64,000 bases of DNA, from NCBI GenBank assembly GCA_009733715.1, contig WMKJ01000025.1, positions 62,001 to 126,000 on the forward strand, read 5' to 3'. The DNA is from Herpomyces periplanetae (taxonomy: Eukaryota > Ascomycota > Laboulbeniomycetes > Herpomycetales > Herpomycetaceae). A program made the position numbers and the translations under genes. Below the pieces are notes generated by a model that ran no database searches, was not told the origin of the DNA, and saw nothing but the letters and a program-made list of their open reading frames with translations. How positions within the stretch are numbered: position 1 is the first letter of the stretch; the number at the start of each line of letters is the position of its first letter. Below are positions 1 to 11,391 of this stretch, piece by piece.

Positions 1-534
1 AAGGGTAAATCCACGACTAAGTTCACGCCAAATCTATGAGATCGCCAATTTCAGCCTGACGCATTCCACGATAAGTTATAGATAAGCTGCCATTTGAAGT
101 TATAAAACCCACCGACTTCAGCTAACTCGGAATTAGATTAGATTCACCCGCCAAACCTCCGAGCTCTTCAAGTTGGTGAGCTATTGTATAGCCTGTTATT
201 TCAGTACGAAAGCTCTGTTTCAATCGCACCTTTACGTTGGTAAGGGTATTTGCACGCAATGGGATGATGCCTCGACTTTTCATCAAGTTAATGGAACGAT
301 GCTAGTTAATGAAGTTTGTTAAAACAATATAGCTATAAAATTGTATAGCACTACCAGGTTTACACGTGTTTCCGCTCTGAAAATGTGTGGTCAAATCCAC
401 TGTAAATACGTAGTAAAGCATCAAGTGCAATGAATTCCAAGGATGCATCAGAGACCCAAGAATCGGGACGCGGTAGTACATTCCAATTAGATAGCATCAC
501 CGATCCTCGAAATATTTTTCCGCTAGTTCACTCT
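1..534. other. 3' flank of ERG1, no gene seen
   Basis: This stretch lies downstream of the minus-strand ERG1 stop codon. I see no open frame of useful length on either strand and no RNA gene. A CACGTG occurs at 363-368, so it could hold the promoter of a gene to the left of the window. It is otherwise ordinary AT-rich intergenic sequence. Confidence 0.6.
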
Positions 535-1962
535 TTAACTTTTCAACTCCGCTAGTATATAGGGCAAAATAACTCGGCAGGCCGTGTATAAAATAGGTAT
601 AGCGTATACCAAAGTGTATACAGGCGTTAGTAGTAACCACGGTCTTCTTTGTCGTAGTTTGATCCACACTGAATATACTGCCACGGCGAAAAAATGGTAC
701 ACCAACACGAATACTCTACCATCCAATGCAGACAAGAGACTTATTGGTCCATTGACACACTCACCACCAAGCTTAAAGTAATGGAAGCATCCCTGCTGCA
801 AGTAAAATAAATTTGTATCATCAGCAGCGAATAATGAATAAAGCGCTTGAGCTAAAATATTTAAAACAGCACAGTGTAGCTTGCGCTTCCAATGCCAAAT
901 TCTCATTTGTAGTAATACCTTTCGGGTATCATGTAAATCTGGTGTCCGCATGGGCGATAGGTATTCCGCTAATAATACGATATCATTCAAGGCTACCGTC
1001 ATTCCGGCCCCCGTTAAAGGATGTCGCATGTTTAATGAATCTCCCACAAACACTATACCCGGAGCACAGTTAACGGTCGATGGAAGCCAACTGTTTGGCA
1101 TACTTCTTAACGTTTGTCCATCATTTAATGCATCCTCGAGAGCGGGTTGAACAGAAGCTGGTAAGGCAGTTAAAACATTCTTGCGAAAGTACGCCTTAAC
1201 ACCACCCAATTCCCCTTTTTCCAACGGATAATCAAGAGGAATGTCAACCAAAATGCGAGTTTCATTCGAGCTAATTTGATATAGAAGGACAGGCGGTGAC
1301 TCTGATAGAATAACATGACCGTAGCCAGGCATCGGTAGCTTAGCGTTACTTAACAGTAAGCCCCAGAATCGGGACCGGAATACAGCGTTTCGATTACGTT
1401 GAACTACATTCCGAAATTTGCAATCGTAGCCATTCGCTAGAATAGTTAAACTTCCAAAGTAACAATCTTCCTGGCCTTTCTTGTTAATACATTTAACACC
1501 GAGAACTCTATTGGCCCAACTACACCTCACCAACTCGGTAACTTTAGCTTCAATAACGATAACATTTGCCGTAGTTTGTGCGACCGAGCGTAATCTCTGA
1601 ACAAATTTACCATGATGGAATGATTTCCCTGTGACAATAGCTTTGGTATTGCCTGTATAATTCACTTTGGGATAAGGAATTGTAACTTCGCTTCCGTGAT
1701 AGAAGATATCGTATCCCTTAACATCTACTGCATCAATATCATTCACACATTCCAATAATCCCAATTTTTCCAGTGCCAAAACCCCACCTGGTTGAAGCAG
1801 CTCTCCCACTATCCGATTAGGTTGCGTTAAATTTTGCTCAATTAATAAAATTCTTCGACCTTGTCGTCCCATAGCTACGGCTAAACTACACCCGGCAATT
1901 CCGCCACCGACGATTATAACATCTGCTTCATGATCGGTTCGCTTAACAATACACGTTTCCAT
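535..1962 (-). CDS. ERG1: Squalene epoxidase (squalene monooxygenase)
   Basis: This enzyme oxidises squalene to 2,3-oxidosqualene with FAD and NADPH in the ER membrane, an early step of ergosterol synthesis and the target of allylamine antifungals. An FAD-binding Rossmann motif (VIIVGGGIAGCSLA) lies near residue 15, followed by the family signature RIVGELLQPGGV. The second FAD motif, GDSLNMRHPLTGAGM, is near residue 310. The last 60 residues are hydrophobic and fit the usual membrane anchor. I chose the ATG at 1960-1962, giving 475 aa, close to the roughly 490 aa of yeast Erg1. The frame stays open another 12 codons upstream but has no ATG there. The gene is intronless, unlike most neighbours. 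A TCACGTGA palindrome lies about 400 bp upstream. Family assignment is secure. Confidence 0.95.
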   Translation of the reverse strand: METCIVKRTDHEADVIIVGGGIAGCSLAVAMGRQGRRILLIEQNLTQPNRIVGELLQPGGVLALEKLGLLECVNDIDAVDVKGYDIFYHGSEVTIPYPKVNYTGNTKAIVTGKSFHHGKFVQRLRSVAQTTANVIVIEAKVTELVRCSWANRVLGVKCINKKGQEDCYFGSLTILANGYDCKFRNVVQRNRNAVFRSRFWGLLLSNAKLPMPGYGHVILSESPPVLLYQISSNETRILVDIPLDYPLEKGELGGVKAYFRKNVLTALPASVQPALEDALNDGQTLRSMPNSWLPSTVNCAPGIVFVGDSLNMRHPLTGAGMTVALNDIVLLAEYLSPMRTPDLHDTRKVLLQMRIWHWKRKLHCAVLNILAQALYSLFAADDTNLFYLQQGCFHYFKLGGECVNGPISLLSALDGRVFVLVYHFFAVAVYSVWIKLRQRRPWLLLTPVYTLVYAIPILYTACRVILPYILAELKS

Positions 1963-2362
1963 TATGCGTCTTAGATTTGCCTGGTTATAAGTTTTCACGG
2001 TAAGTGTAGTTACTTTTTAACATAAATTTGGACCGATTAATCCCCCGGGCACTCGTACCTCCGTTTCTTCTACCACTTATCTAGTTAAAATTCTCTTTCA
2101 AATATTTTATATATGCAAACTATGATCGACACGCTCTCGATAAAAAAAATCCCCTTCCTCTCCCTTGAACCTAACCCAACCATAATTCGCTTCTCATTTT
2201 CTTCTATTCTATTCCTTGTCACGTGCAACAATTTACGGCCTGCTTCCCCGTATGGCAGTCTCAGTCAACCATCTCAACTTGGTTTGCACCTTCTCCACTC
2301 ACCGAATAAACCGTCTTAACTCATCGGTTTTACTTTTATCCGTGTTCTACAAATATCATCCA

Positions 2363-2370
2363 TCACGTGA
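2363..2370. promoter_or_regulatory. TCACGTGA palindrome upstream of ERG1
   Basis: A perfect 8-bp palindrome with the CACGTG E-box core bound by bHLH factors such as Cbf1 or sterol-regulatory proteins in fungi. It lies about 400 bp upstream of the ERG1 start. The same element recurs before many genes in this window. The binding factor is unknown. Confidence 0.5.
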
Positions 2371-3050
2371 GTTGTTCAAATTTCCTAAAATGGAAAAACG
2401 ACAGAATTTTTCGAGATTAAATGGATGAGAGTTAGGGAGAATGACGAGAATAATTGCAATGTATTATTATTTAAAAAAGCGTATTAAGTTAGTTTAGGTA
2501 TCGCAAAATAATTGGTTTGTTATCGCTAGTTAATTTATGACTAGTACCAATCAGAATATGATCCGGTATTTGGTCGAATTAATGTCAATTCGTTAGAACA
2601 TTAATGGATAAAATTTGCTAGTTAAATGTATGACCGTGCATGAATGGATTTTGTACACTTTAATTGTATCAAACCTTTTCATTACAGTTAACTATCCCGT
2701 CGTTCGGCTAGCTACAGCTTGCATAAATAATAGTGGTATTATCACCACCCCTGACTATTAAATGTTGTGTATAACTTGGATAAAATGATGTGAATACTTT
2801 CAGTTGTCAATATGTATAACTTTCTGGTTATTTTACTACCGGAAGTGGGCTTAAATGGTTTATTCAAGTGATTCTAGCCATCCAAGAGGCTTATAATGCT
2901 CCACCGTGATATTCAAAATCAAATGGTGATCCTCCACTTCCAAAATGAAAAGCGGATCAGGATATACCTATCCAATTATCCACATCTACATCAAATAATA
3001 TTTACCTGTGCACAAAGCCGTGTCATTTGGAGCTAGCAGGGAGATGTATC

Positions 3051-3151
3051 CTGCTACATCTACATTCACACCCACATCCACACACATACATGTGCATGCA
3101 CATACGGAGAAGCATGAACACAAGCACACGCACACATTCGTGACAACACAT
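3051..3151. repeat. Degenerate CA-rich tract
   Basis: A roughly 100-bp tract rich in CA and ACA steps (cacccacatccacacacata and similar), interrupted and imperfect. It is a decayed dinucleotide microsatellite in non-coding DNA, like the larger one at 43.1 kb. Confidence 0.65.
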
Positions 3152-3933
3152 CAAAACCACCGGCCGGGGGCGGCCGCTTAAATCCAAGTTATCTAATCGT
3201 GAGGCAAACAATGTCTACCTTGTACGCTACACTTATAGGAGGTTGATGCTAAGATAATGAGCTATGCTTAATCCTCTGAATTATAGGGGATCAGTCTGGC
3301 TAAGAAGATTCACCGGAAGCGTGAGTTGACGGGTAATTAAGGCACTAAAAACTAACTCACTGACAAGCCTGGAACACATCTATGCTCAGTTCCCATTTAC
3401 ATACGTAATTGACGTTTGAATGTGAAGACCCACATTTAAAAGTCATCGTGATTGGAAATAGATTAAAAGGATCGTCACAATCAGGTCAAATGATCGCGGT
3501 ATCGCTTGGATCACCATAGGATAAAGTAAATCGAAAGGAGAATATCATGATGTACGATAAGAATAAAGGAGCCGCAACAGATGATTCTACTGCGCGAGTG
3601 AACTTGAATCAGGTATATGTACACTAAGTAAATGGAGCTAGCCAATATAGAAACAAAATTCCCTGCTGGCGCGCGGTAGATTGAATTCAAGCGATAGAAT
3701 CAGAGATAGTTTATGGAAGAATCGTATTTCATCCTGAATATAATGATGAAGATATCGGGTGGATTGCACAAAGAATAAAGGGGTAGGTTGAGAGTCTTTG
3801 GCATTCACTGGTACATGATGGTCCAGAGATCGTGACTATAAGAGGTTTCAAACCATAACAAAGACTAGAAATCATTTTGTGTAGCCAAAAAGATCTGACG
3901 AACAAAATGTAGATGGACAAAGGACAAACAAAA

Positions 3934-5291
3934 CTAGTCTTCGCGAATGAAACGTTCCTCACCGTCAATGAAAGAAAAGTTCGATGAGCGAAGTGTACAC
4001 GTTTCGGGGTTCATGGAACGTGGAGAAGGCGCATGAAGGTTTGTTAGGTGATATGATGATGGACTTGAAGTAACTGCATTAGTGATGGAAGGATGATTTG
4101 GTTGCGAAGATGCAACCAAATGATTCTCTTCAAGGCTGCGGACCGATGGCTCGACAAAGTTATCCGAGAAATCTAGTCGTTATGTTAGATGGATACTTTA
4201 TGCGTGTATTTTGACATCTTTCATGTAAATATGACCCGAGCTAAATATTAACTTACCGAAAACAACAGAGTTCGAAGATAACGCTGGTAGTGGCTTAGTG
4301 ATAAGGTTGCCTGATTGGGCAATTAAAGATTCAGGACGAGATGAGTTGTAATTTTTGGTCATGGAATATGGAGATGAATCTTTGGAGGATATACTCATTG
4401 ATTCCGTAGGGGGATGCAATGTTGAAGCAGGAGGGGAACGAGACAAAGTTTTGGGAATTGTAAGTTCGGAAAAAGTTGACTTGACGCTGCTTGTTCGACT
4501 CACAAGTGAGGATTGACTGTTGGGAGGAGACAAGCGGTTTGACGAGTTAGAATTCAAGGTATTGGAATTAGACGAATCAGATGGACTTAGACGTTGGTAC
4601 GCTATTGTAGATTGGTCGGAACGAAGGGATGATGGAGCAGGAAGATTTGTTAAAGAGCAGGTTTGGCCAGAGTTTAACAAACTAGATGATGTTAAGGTAG
4701 ATTTTGCAAAGGGCGGAAGTTTGCATGATGAGGGATTAGATATAACAGAAGTTTGCATAGATAACATAGATGTCCTTAACGGGGATGATTCGAAGATGGA
4801 TGAAGGTAATGATTTGGCGAAGTCAGCCTTGAGGGAATTAGAACGGGAGGAAGGGTTCGACTGGGCCACACCACCGAAATAACCAGCTTCAATGGCACGT
4901 ATACCAAACAAATCACCCTCTTCTAATTTTTGTTCGAAATTTCCCAAGCCGGGACAAGGTTTTGGATGACTGACTTCAAGTTTTTGTCGTCTTAACTTTC
5001 GATTAACACTGCTTGGTTTAAAGGAAGGATTAGTAGAGAAAATAAAAAGGCGGAGATGAAAAATATAAGATAAAAGAAGGGATAAAATGGCAACTTACAT
5101 TTTCCTCTCGTAAAATACTTTTGCGAATCCAAAAAGTAAAACGGTTAATAGTAAAGCTAAGAAAATAATACTAATTGAGAATATTTTGTCAATTAGGCAC
5201 ATGAAAAGACAAATAAGAAATTGATTGAGTAAGTAAACATGTAAACTCACGTATATTGATAAGCTAACTCGAGAGAAAGAAACCAATTCAT
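3934..5291 (-). CDS. Single-pass membrane protein with FGIRAIEAGYFGGVAQS motif, function unknown
   Basis: I rebuilt four exons: 5251-5291, 5099-5170, 4257-5008 and 3934-4172, with introns of 80, 90 and 84 nt. All junctions are in phase and give 367 aa. The protein starts MNWFLSLELAYQY, then has one transmembrane helix (about residues 14-33, IIFLALLLTVLLFGFA), then a basic stretch. Next comes the block GDLFGIRAIEAGYFGGVAQS, followed by a long Ser/Asn/Pro-rich, probably disordered tail to the C-terminus. I recall similar FG(I/V)RA(I/L)E.GY.GGVAQS blocks in uncharacterised ascomycete membrane proteins, but I know no function. The upstream DNA (5.3-5.7 kb) is pyrimidine-rich on the coding strand, like other leaders here. 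Exon 4 holds a 10-bp-arm hairpin. The main doubt is the exact C-terminus. Confidence 0.7.
4096..4121. repeat. Perfect 10-bp inverted repeat inside an exon
   Basis: The arms ATTTGGTTGC and GCAACCAAAT flank a 6-nt loop (GAAGAT) inside exon 4 of the membrane-protein gene, about 50 nt downstream of its last intron. It could form an RNA hairpin. No function is known. Confidence 0.5.
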
Positions 5292-7739
5292 GATTAAATG
5301 AGCTCTCACGAATTCATTGATGGATATAAATTAATAAGAGAAGCGGCAAGACTTGTGAAATTACGGAATGATAAAATAAGAGTATAAAGGCGACAAAACA
5401 AAGAATTGAATTAACTGGACGGGAAGATATCTTCAAAGGTAGTAGATTGAGCAAAGTTATACATTGAGCAATCCGGTAAAAATAACATGAAGAGAGATGA
5501 GTTTAAGGGAAGGTGATGAAGAAGTGAATTGTGCAAAACTGTAGCAAATTGAACATTGAATAAATCAATGTGAAAGTGTAAAAAGGATGTTGAAGAAGTA
5601 GAAAAATAAGAAGTGGAAGAGGAAAATGAACTGCAAAATCCTCAAACTTGCCTACACGGTTAACTAAGGAGACACTTAGCAGCAAAGTTGGATTAGTCAA
5701 AGAGCCGGATGAGAAAGGGGATAGTGGTTAGGGAAGGCACGTACAATTCAGGGATAATTCAAATTGGCAAATCAGGCTTTACGCAATATCAATACGAGCT
5801 AACATTTTAGTCTAATTGGGACTACACCAGCAGATGCGAAATCGCCGCAGTTCTTACTTAGCTACACCTGGATAAGCAAAAGAAAGCAAAATGTTAAGTG
5901 TAAGATCAAGTAAGCATGAACCATGATGATGTGAGGAAGGTGCCAATCAGTCCAGACAAGACGAGGGGTAAATCTTGAGGTCGAGAACCGTTGTTGTTGA
6001 GGTTGAGATCTTCTTGCTTTTTGGTGAGTTGATGGTTCGTCTCATTTGTCTTAATAGCTGTGCACTTAAGGGTACATGTGTTGTAGGAAGTTTTTGCTAT
6101 TTTTTCTGCTATACGTGTGTCTAGGCTTAGCGATAGATGAGCTAATGCGTCTATTATTTGTTCGGCGTTTGACAGCGGTTTTTTCACTTTCATAAGTTCC
6201 GTAATGATAATTAGTCAAATGTTCACGCTGACTAGTTTGACAGATTCATGCTTATTTCACTTCACCTTAACTCTTCATCCTATATTCGCTTTACTCTTTT
6301 TCTTAATCAGTTCTTATCGACTCCTTAGCCGTCGTTATACTGTGTATGTTAACTTTTTTTTTGAAAGGTTTGTCTAGTTAAACCGTAGCAGTGAAATTAT
6401 CTATACCTAGTATTGTTTTCTCTCCCCATTAAATGGCTCTACAACTCTCAAATTTAGTACTAGACTTGCACACTTGTAACTCGTGTTTTCTTTATACTGC
6501 ATATATCGCGTACACTTTCATTATACTACATCGTGTTATCTCCAATATCCCGCTTCGAGTACTCTCGTTTCACTTACCAATCATTCATAATTTTCCCTGA
6601 CTCAGCCAATGAAACCTTTAGCATGGACTCGATAACATTCAACTTGTTTTATAGGTTGATTTAACCACTCAACCATTTCCGTTGCTTGAAGAGTCTGTTA
6701 CCATAACTGTCTATTTTCAACAAATACCCTGACGATATCATAAAATGCGCCCGCGTGAATCCATCAAGCGAAATGAACGAGTACGAGACCAGCAAACTTG
6801 TTTTATTATCGGATGTGAACGGCTGGTAATTCCATCTGACATCGTGTAGTATACTCTGATGGTTTGTGCCAACTAATCTTTGATACACTGCAATTCACTC
6901 ATATTCAATCTACCAAAGTCTCAATCGTACACTCTTCTCCTCGCCACGGTTAGCAACCTCTCCAATTATATAGGTTTACCGTAAAATTAGCTGTAGTTGC
7001 ACAATCCTCATATAATGATGTCTCACATGTAAAGTTGGCCCACCAAGAACTGAATATGTTAATTCCAGTGATTTTACCCGAATTGTTTCTTCTAACAATC
7101 CATTAACTCATACAATTTAACGCTTCACGTTAACCAAAGGTTCAACTACCGTTTTTTGCCCTTTTCAACTTCAAATTTGGACCATATTTCCCCCTTCCCC
7201 AACCCAACCCAAAAGAAAATAAATCCCCGTAATTATCCCCAAAACTCCTTTTGCCTATTCACTTCTAAAACCTCTCTTGATTATAGTATATCTACCAAAT
7301 CTTTACTCGTTTCCTCCCTATCCATTCCACATCCTCAGTAGCAAAATAATTGTAACTTTAGACAGTTGTGGCTAAACTTTATCGCATGACACAAATAACC
7401 TGTATATCCTTCCAAATTCTTCGCCAAAAACGCACACTACTATACCGCTATTTATGCTAAAGTTAACTAGGAAGATAGGCCAGATGAGACGGGAGAGTGA
7501 ATATTACGGGAACAAAGTAGATGAACGCTGATCGTTTCCCGTTACACCTAACCAACTCTTTACCGGATATTCTTCTCTTCACTAGTCAGAAATATTCAAC
7601 CATCTCCCACCAGCCCAGGTTGGCATGCGTCATCTTTAACGCCAGCTCACATCGTTATCCCGTCTATTTATACATGCTCACACAATTGTCGGATGACGAA
7701 TGACACTTCTCACGGGGATAAGGGTATTATTAACCCACT
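5292..7739. other. Intergenic region with one weak small ORF
   Basis: About 2.4 kb between the membrane-protein start and the FHIP stop, both minus strand. 5300-5760 is purine-rich on the plus strand, so pyrimidine-rich on the coding strand, and is probably the leader and promoter of the membrane-protein gene. Apart from the weak 95-aa frame at 5906-6193 I see no gene. The 3' end of FHIP transcripts should lie in the right-hand part. Confidence 0.45.
5906..6193 (-). CDS. Possible small hypothetical protein, 95 aa
   Basis: An intron-free frame from an ATG at 6191-6193 to a TGA. The product begins MKVKKPLSNAEQIIDAL and has a plausible amphipathic N-terminal half and a hydrophobic stretch near the C-terminus (LPLVLSGLIGTFLTSSWF). 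I do not recognise a family. It may be a chance open frame in a 2.4-kb gap. Confidence 0.2.
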   Translation of the reverse strand: MKVKKPLSNAEQIIDALAHLSLSLDTRIAEKIAKTSYNTCTLKCTAIKTNETNHQLTKKQEDLNLNNNGSRPQDLPLVLSGLIGTFLTSSWFMLT

Positions 7740-10693
7740 TTATCGGTGTTCAACGTACAAAACTTCATCAAATAACACGGCTCGATTCACCAACAATGCC
7801 GCAATTTCCAATACAAATTCCTGTAACAAGACCGCATTTGTCAATACCCGGTTCAATCCCACTACTGTTACTTTTTTTCCCCCATCAACCCTACCGGGTA
7901 CGGAGACATCACCATCACCTCCATCACCGTTAATGTATTCTTCATCATCCTTCTCTTCGTCGCGCGTTAATTTAACTTGAAAATTTCTTACTTCCTCAGT
8001 TGCATATTTCACCACTTCCTTCAACATTTTACTCAATTCGCATAAAATTAAGTCCTTATCTTGACCTGTTGTATCAATTTCAACATCATTTATCATAGCC
8101 TCACTTTTAGTCTGCCTCCCGTCTATTTCGTGTGCTACATTCACTTCACGTAATGTTTTAACCGTTTCATCCATTTCTCGCATGAACATATCCGCTTTAC
8201 ATCTCAAATCCTGTAGACTCTCTGATTGTTCAATTCCCGTATGTCCATTAGTGAACTTTGACCTCCCGTTCCCCTTATCTTTCCGCAACCTATCTCTATT
8301 AATTCTGCCCTCAGCTGTATTTTCCGGAAATCTTGCTACTTCTCTGCCAAACTTTTCACCATTACTTTTTACCCCACTGTTAATAAGTTTTTTATCAAGT
8401 GTTTCGTACTTTTTTTTTTCCTCATTAATAGCATCATACAGTTCGAGTGCTAGTCGACGCAACGCCACTAACTTTCCAAAGCAAGGAATCGTCTCTTGCA
8501 CTTGGATAATTTCCCCTTTCAGTTTATTAATACATTTCATGAGAACTGGATCATGTCTTGCTTCCCACTCAGGTTTCCTTCGTGCTCTCCGAATCGCTTG
8601 GATATCCTCGTTCTCTTCGTTCTTTAATTCGTTACAACTCAACTCCTGTTCCTCCGATAAAACATAATATTGAGGATCCGCTGTCAACCAGTTCTCCAGG
8701 TGTACATGTTCACAACTCACAAGGTTAATAATGGCATCTGTTAAGCTAAGATTCACCTCTACATCATTCTCCAAAAATTTAGTTAAAAGTTTTGTCAAAT
8801 TTTTCAATAGTAAATCATCCGCACACAAGAGATGCTCTTCAACTTGCTTTCCACTCGTTTCACCTTGACAATTCCTGGTCATTTCCCCACTTCTTACTTC
8901 GTACTGCGCTATTCCCGTACCACTCCTACGTCCAAAGCAACAGTGCGCTTGTAACAGCCGGGCTGCATCAGATATATGACAATCATATGCATCGTCAACC
9001 TTGTACTCGGTGATGAAATTGGCGAAATCAATATAAATACCAACTTCTTTATCAAGTGCCCCATGACTTCGATTTTGTGAGTTGATCTTGGCACCCTTTT
9101 CTATTATTTCCCCACCGTAGAGTGAGTCGATCACGAAACCGTGATGCTTGCTAATCATTGTTGTGATGAGCCGAAGTGCGGCATTGACAGTCTGAGAATC
9201 GCAAGACTTAATGCTGTTGACGATGAGGTCTTTTAAGCTGAATATTGAAGGAGACGGGCGGACTTCCAAACTAGGTGTATCCGTGTCAATTGATTTGATC
9301 CCGTCGACCTTTGAATCGGCGGTGGCCAACAAATAGTTAAACAACATGCACACCAACTCCGGCTCGGATAAAGTATTCAATATTTTTAGGAAATAGGTAA
9401 GAACTGCTACAGCGGACCCTCCGTCGGAGTCCGATGATTCCACTAAGGATGGGTAGAGAAGTTGCTCCAGAAAAAGGATTCTGAAATGTTCGAGTAAGGT
9501 AAATTTTACTTTAGGTGACTGGCAATAGTATAAGGAATCTTGCCAAAAATTAAGATAAGCAAGAAATGTTTTTGAGTGATCTCGCAAGCTACGCGAGAAA
9601 AAGCTTTCAGCGTCAGAAGGGATATCTCTATCATAGTAGTCTGACATAACAAGAACAGCGGGCAAGTCGTGAGTGGGTCTTATTAGGGTAATTTTTCTAT
9701 ACGGGTGAGTTTAGCGGACAATTCACACGCATATACGGATGAGGAGTTGTTTGAAATGCATACCTACTAAGTTGGCTGTATAATGCACCTAATCCAGAAG
9801 CCATTAGCATAGGGATATCACTTTTTGTAATCCAGTCTTCCAGATCTTTTGATTTGGAGGCTAGTTCAAAAATGTAAAACAGGCCAGTTCGGGCAAAGTC
9901 GCCCACTTTTCCAACCTGATGTACATACTCAAGAAACATGTAGCATAGGGGAAACTGCTGATTGTACGAGGATGCATGAGGGGGTCTGGAATTGAAACGG
10001 TCGGCACGTGGGATAAAAGGGTTTGAATTGGAGCCAGTAGCATTGAACCAAACCGGTAACATATCAGGTTGCATTCGAAGTTTAGTGGCTATGCCGAAAA
10101 GTAGCTGGACGATTTCACTCTGGGTAGTAATGCCAAGTAAGCGTTCATTCAGTTCACGTTTACCACGGGCACAACTGATCAAGGTTTCGGCAAATTTCGG
10201 ATTTGAGAGGCATTTTTCACCATCATTTTCGATGAGTATGTAGAAGAAGCCTACAACATCACGAATAATATTTTCATCTTCACATGAAACGGCTAAGCTG
10301 GATAGTAAAGCACATCGGGAAGCATTGGAGGCGTACTCGAGGCATAAGTGGGGAGTTCGATCTAAGACTTCGAAATTAAGTAGGGAATTGATACGTTGGA
10401 GAAGGGTATGTAGTAAGCCAAGGGTGTGAGGAGCGTATGGTAATTGGTGATTTCGTGGTATAGCCTGAGTGGAAGAGTAATAGAGTATGGATTAATCAGG
10501 GATGATTTTAAGAGAAAGGGGATGAAAGCAAGATTTGATAAACATACCGATATTTGATCGAATGCTCTGATAAACTCTGATTGACGTCGTTTCGCCTTAA
10601 TTGGTTCAGAAGAATTTACTCGACCCCCCTCAAATAATCGGGACCACTAAATAGGCAAGGCTCGGCAAAAGTTTAGTTTTTAAATACAGGCAT
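7740..10693 (-). CDS. FHIP / RAI16-like Hook-interacting protein
   Basis: FHIP proteins join FTS and Hook in the FHF complex, which links early endosomes to dynein for long-range transport on microtubules. The exons are 10688-10693, 10548-10646, 9764-10464 and 7740-9696, with introns of 41, 83 and 67 nt; they sum to 920 aa. Family signatures are GDFARTGLFYIFELAS (about residue 222), ASGLGALYSQLSRK at an exon junction, FLAYLNFWQDSLYY (about 308) and LLYPSLVESSDSDGGSAVAVL (about 345). The last third is charged, probably coiled-coil or disordered. The 6-nt first exon (ATG CCT) and its 41-nt intron are tentative; they give an N-terminus MPWSRLFEGG that resembles the W.RL starts of the family. Saccharomyces lacks this family, while filamentous ascomycetes have it. 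Family call is strong; the first exon is not. Confidence 0.88.
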
Positions 10694-11391
10694 GAAATGA
10701 GAATGAGAGGTAAGAGTAACATGTAAATTTGGTGTGATTATAACGTACCAATTCCATCTTCGTGTATGTGATATGAACATGATGTTATAACTAGCGGACT
10801 CCGATAAACTAAAAAATACTATCAGATCATAATAGTTAACCGGAGATGGTACCAATGAGTTCAAAAAGACGAGATTAATTTGACAATTGAACGATGAATA
10901 TATAGTGTTCGTGAACCCGCACAATATTTTTAAAGGATCAAATGGGCTGATATACAAATTAAGTATTGAAAAAACGATGAAATCGTAATTATAGGGAAAA
11001 TTTTAGAGAAAAATATGAGTTACACGAACTAGTAAAATTCTGGAAAGATAAAATACGGTGAAAATGTGATCAAATCGTCAAATTTGGGATGAACGACGTT
11101 AAAATAGACGAGCTGACCCAACTCTGTAGTCATGTGACTTAGAGGAAGAAGAGTTTTTCCGGTTTGGAAAAGGGACGGTTTGGATGCTGGTTGGGCGCAG
11201 GGGCGAGGGATGGAGGGCGAGGGACGAGGAATGAGGAATGAATAGGAATAAAATTAGCCTGGTAACAAATAGATTTAGAGACAATTGACTGCATGGATTA
11301 GTGGAATACGATTTAGATTGGAGATTTAACGGGGTGATATGGGATTTATTTAACGAGGATTTAATATATAAAGTATACATCGGTATAGTCA
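10694..11391. promoter_or_regulatory. Bidirectional promoter region, FHIP / Mte1-like
   Basis: About 700 bp separate the divergent starts of FHIP (minus) and the Mte1-like gene (plus). Frames at 10673-10957 and 11099-11392 (minus) show no family resemblance. 11140-11250 is purine-rich. It lacks the TCACGTGA element found in most other upstream regions but has the relative GTCATGTGAC at 11130-11139. Confidence 0.4.

Larger units (their letters stand above)
1963..3933. other. Intergenic region upstream of ERG1
   Basis: About 2 kb between the ERG1 start and the end of the next minus-strand gene. It should contain the ERG1 promoter, with TCACGTGA at 2363-2370, and the neighbour's 3' region. Short frames at 2113-2428, 3023-3211 and 3729-3968 have no family resemblance; one is merely the translation of the CA-rich tract. 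I see no gene here. Confidence 0.5.

Noticed and set aside
4520-4882. Plus-strand ORF of 120 aa
   Set aside because: It lies antisense to the well-supported third exon of the membrane-protein gene; its acidic composition mirrors the Ser-rich minus frame.
8182-8667. Plus-strand ORF of 161 aa
   Set aside because: Antisense shadow of the FHIP coding exon with no recognisable motif.
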